Shown: positions 60,680 to 64,000 of the stretch, in pieces | Position numbering within the stretch: position 1 is the first letter of the stretch | Layout: every line of letters begins with the position of its first letter | From: Antedon bifida | Lineage: Eukaryota; Echinodermata; Crinoidea; Comatulida; Antedonidae | Reading direction: 5' to 3' | DNA: 64,000 nt | Assembly (NCBI GenBank): GCA_963402885.1 | Contig: OY727103.1 | Location: forward strand, 18,750,085 to 18,814,084 | Program-made: the position numbers and the translations under genes | Notes under the pieces: model-generated | Seen by the model: the letters and a program-made list of their open reading frames with translations, nothing else | Database searches by the model: none | Told to the model about the DNA's origin: nothing

Positions 60680-61230
60680 CATTCACCCAGATCATAAACA
60701 CCACCCACATCACAAACACCACCCACATCACAAACACCAGCCACATCACAAACACCACCCACATCACAAACACCACCCACATCACAAACACCACCCACAT
60801 CACAAACACCACCCACATCACAAACACCACCCACATCACAAACACCACCCATATCACAAACACCAGCCACATCACAAACACCAGCCACATCACAAACACC
60901 AGCCACATCACAAACACCACCCACATCACAAACACCACCCACATCACAAACACCACCCAGATCATAAACACCACCCGCATCACAAACACCACCCGCATCA
61001 CAAACACCAGCCACATCACAAACACCACCCACATCACAAACACCAGCCACATCACAAACACCACCCACATCACAAACACCAGCCACATCACAAACACCAC
61101 CCAGATCACAAACACCACCCACATCACAAACACCACCCACATCACAAACACCACCCACATCACAAACACCACCCACATCACAAACACCACCCACATCACA
61201 AACACCACCCACATCACAAACACCACCCAG
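60680..61230. repeat. 18-bp minisatellite (aacaccacccacatcaca), ~30 copies
   Basis: A strongly strand-asymmetric CA-rich array with minor variants (agcc, cgcatc, agatca). The period is a multiple of 3, so frames stay open for ~180-220 codons on both strands (HKHHPH-, NTTHIT-, GVCDVG- and VFVMWV-type repeats). No start context, splice structure or conserved flank suggests coding. Confidence 0.93.
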
Positions 61231-61539
61231 TAATATTGTATAAATTTAGTGTATATAAAATGGTATACTGTTATGCTTTTTGAAATTATTATTTAGTTTT
61301 AGATTTAGCTAGTATATTTTATTGAAAAATGCATGCATTAGTGTTCTTGTTTTCAGTATTGAAGATATGTTTACAGAATTTAATTGCTGTACAGTATGAT
61401 CTCTATATTGAATAGCTATTAGTTTTGTACACATTTTTCGAAATTCTTGGAGCTTCTTTTTTCTGCTGCTATATCTGTACCTTAGTAAATTATTAATAAC
61501 TTCAAAATAATTTAGCCTTACCTATAATACATCATCATA

Positions 61540-62310
61540 GGCCCTGTTTCTGCTGCCAATCCCAAATATACCGTATAAATATCCTGTATATATACCGTAT
61601 ATGAAATTTGGATTCTATTTGCAATCCCTTTTTATTCGTACAGACAGTACTATACTAAATAAGGGAGCTAGCATGTACTTGATCGAAAATATAGTTTACT
61701 TACCGTCAAGTAGTCCAAGGTTCACCTCCCTAATAGGGAGGTGCAGCAATTGCCCGAACCCCCAAAATGCTGTCGAGCAAATCGTAGTTGGGACAAGTAA
61801 CTCGTTCTCTCCCGGACTTGCTGTTGTTGTCTTTTGCCAAATTGTACTATTTTCGTACAATTTTGAGTTTGCTGTTAACTTGGTTGGGGGTTACGTCTAC
61901 CACAAATTCTGCTTTTATTTTGTTTGAGATACTTTTGTAAATCTCGGTATCTCTTCTGTTGCCATGCAGTCTCCCCCCCAACCTTCGCTTTTCCCCACAA
62001 TTGAATTGCAAAAATAGTTATTTCTTCAGTCCACAGTGACATTTTGATCTGTTGCTTGCTTATACACGTGTGTGTCAATGCAGCAGAAAAACCAAACAAA
62101 CGTGTCACGCTCTGTTAGTTTTTGACCTTGTGTCATGGGCCGGGTCACATATAGGGTATATTTTGAGTGCAGCAGAAACGGGGTACTAAATATACGGTAT
62201 ATTTTGGAATATACCGTATAATATCCACAAACGATGGGGATATTTATGCGGTATATATACCGCATACAGTATATTTTTTATGAGGCCTGTCTGGCAGCAG
62301 AAACGGGGCC
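61540..62310. mobile_element. 771-bp PIF/Harbinger-type transposon with TIRs and ATA duplication
   Basis: The left terminus GGCCCTGTTTCTGCTGCCA (61540-61558) and the inverted right terminus GGCCCCGTTTCTGCTGCCA (62310-62292) differ at one base. ATA flanks both sides (61537-61539, 62311-62313), a 3-bp duplication as in Harbinger elements. Subterminal ATATACCGTATA motifs are repeated at both ends. The interior minus strand encodes a Myb/SANT-like start, MSLWTEEITIFAIQLWGKAK, as in the DNA-binding partner of Harbinger elements. No nuclease is present, so it is non-autonomous. Confidence 0.85.
61946..62042 (-). pseudogene. Myb/SANT-like DNA-binding segment inside the Harbinger-type element
   Basis: MSLWTEEITIFAIQLWGKAK followed by a Trp and basic residues (TAWQQKRYRDLQKYL) fits the first helices of the trihelix/Myb-like domain of Harbinger accessory proteins. 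It soon becomes unrecognisable, so it is a fragment. Confidence 0.5.
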
Positions 62311-62319
62311 ATATATTTT

Positions 62320-64000
62320 CTGATATCTGAGTTGTAAATACTTTTATAACAATGATTACTGCAATTTAGATAATGAAATCTTTATTTCCTAAATAAATAA
62401 TTCATTGGTGCCTTGCCTTGGAAATGCCTCACTGAAGAATCCCTTTTGCGTTCTCCAGATTGAGCTGGCTGTTGCCTACATACAGTTCCATAACCCCATC
62501 TGGCTCAACACCTCTGATGAGAAGAAACATTTGTTACCTCGCAAATGTTATGTAATATTTGAAGCTCTTAAAGGAATTCAGTATTATTATAGTAAATTGT
62601 ATATAAAAAAAAACAATGGATAAATTAAAAAGTTGAAACCAATAGCAAAAATCCGATTTTTTTAGTCATTTTTGTTCCACTCCACCATCTTTGAAAAAAA
62701 CCAGGAAGCTACAATTGGTGGTGGAACGGAAGTCCCTTCATCCGAGATTTTCGTATACTTCGTACATGTGCGAATATCACTGTAGTGTCAGTTGTCTGTA
62801 TTTATCCAGCTAAATTTCACCGTAATTTTTCACTTTTTTCCTGTTTCTTCAAAGTTTTACGTTTTATAGTGTATGCTGATTGATTCTTCCCTGTTTTGGA
62901 ACAGCTTTTGATACAATTCTTGCATACAAATAATAAACAGAAAACACTTGTTACTGTGTGTTGCTTTTCATTTTTATTTACATACCCTACCTGGGCACAA
63001 ATCAAATTTATAATCTACAAGAAAATGATGATGGTGGAGTGTTGCATCGTCGTGCATGTGGTCGCTAAGGTAGTGTATGATGGTGTGGCTGCGAATGTTG
63101 TTGTCTTGGTGACAATTGTTCACATGCAAGTCTTCTGTGCGTAATTGTAGTCTGGGTGGTGAATGATGTTGTGATGGTCGTGTGTGAATATTTATGGCTT
63201 CTTCTTGTTTTGTGGGCATGTTTAGAATGCATTTGATTTTTTTTTCCTTTCGGCTGTTTGCTGAGGGATTAACAATTGTAAATTTACCATTGGTGGATTT
63301 TGAATAGTTTGAGGCGGTGTATTCATTCATGGATTTTGAATGGTTCGAGGCGGTGTATTACGTCGTTCAAAGTTGGCGTTCACATGCTAACTGCTTTTTC
63401 GTGTTAATTGTAGTTGTTGTGGTGAGTGATGTTGTGGTCTGCTTGAATGGTGGTGGGTGTACTGGAACACGTAGAGGGGAGCAATGGAAACCTCATGCAT
63501 TTCAGCCAAAAAGATAAAACTGGCAAAACTTGCAATATTCTTTAATTATATTATTATCTAATAACTGTTGTAAATGTTTAGGTCCTTTAAATCTGCAGGA
63601 GCTAATCTCCTAGACCTTTCTCTAAATGAAGTATTATCTGAAATATTGATTTGGTATTCTGCCTGGCCAGTGACTCTGGCCATTGAGCATTAATATTATC
63701 AACCCAACATCTAATGGTGACTATGTCCCCAACCAAGAATTTTGTTGAGACAGCCTATTTAAGAATCTAAGTTGTCTTGTTATCATTTTGTGTCATATTG
63801 TGAAATTTTACAAACATTAACTCATTGTCAGTCTTGGTATTACCATACTGTACAGTAGGCCATATTGATGGCAAGGTAGTCGTGGGACATTGCACCAGGA
63901 TTATCATTTCTTAAATCATTGATCAAGCTTAGTGAAGGAGGATGTAGTGCCTCACGGATGCGTCATCTTTTCTCTGCATCATCTAAATCTTGCTATTCGT
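62320..64000. other. Repeat-rich end of window without recognised gene
   Basis: It includes a stretch related to 52560-52680 (62995-63130, 'tgttgcatcgtcgtgcatgt'). It also has a two-copy direct repeat at 63298-63358 (gattttgaatagtttgaggcggtgtatt and a variant). No coding region was recognised. Confidence 0.45.

Noticed and set aside
60621-61283. 220-codon HKHHPH-type open frame and its shadows
   Set aside because: 18-bp minisatellite; equally long frames on both strands show it is a period effect.

Overview
This window is animal nuclear DNA: AT-rich, with short exons bounded by GT/AG introns, many dispersed repeats and no operon structure. Limulus factor C-type and properdin-type genes, a 5S-headed SINE and very frequent TAGGCCTA palindromes suggest an invertebrate deuterostome, perhaps an echinoderm. 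The species guess is an inference. All exon models were spliced by eye from reading-frame phase, splice sites and remembered family motifs; no alignment was run.

Layout. (1) 1-16.1 kb, plus strand: the 3' part of a B-Raf-type kinase gene (end of the Ras-binding domain, C1 domain, 14-3-3 site, whole kinase domain), with introns full of minisatellites and short transposons. (2) 16.1-21.8 kb: non-coding flank with two tandem-repeat arrays and MITEs. (3) 21.87-26.10 kb, plus strand: a properdin-like secreted protein with a properdin-type N-terminal cysteine domain, five thrombospondin type-1 repeats and an acidic serine-rich tail. (4) 26.98-34.84 kb, minus strand, tail-to-tail with the previous gene: a secreted modular serine protease whose N-terminus, EGF module, CCP modules and protease resemble Limulus clotting factor C, but without LCCL or C-type lectin modules. 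Repeated promoter/leader-like segments lie around its 5' end. (5) 38.25-44.22 kb, minus strand: mitochondrial carnitine/acylcarnitine carrier (SLC25A20). (6) 44.52-48.31 kb, plus strand: NEDD8 protease SENP8, head-to-head with SLC25A20 across 295 bp. (7) 48.8-64 kb: a graveyard of mobile elements holding decayed DDE transposase, Ty3/gypsy and Harbinger fragments, two P2X7-ballast-like gene remnants, an OB-fold-like repetitive family, a 771-bp PIF/Harbinger-type element with target-site duplication, and a long 18-bp minisatellite.

The most interesting part is the convergent pair of innate-immunity-type genes at 21.8-35.7 kb. One encodes a properdin-like pattern-binding or stabilising protein. 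The other encodes a factor C-like protease with a complete catalytic triad and an aromatic residue at the presumed activation bond. Several copies of a CCAAT-containing MITE family surround or lie inside the two genes. Functional linkage is a hypothesis from position and domain content.
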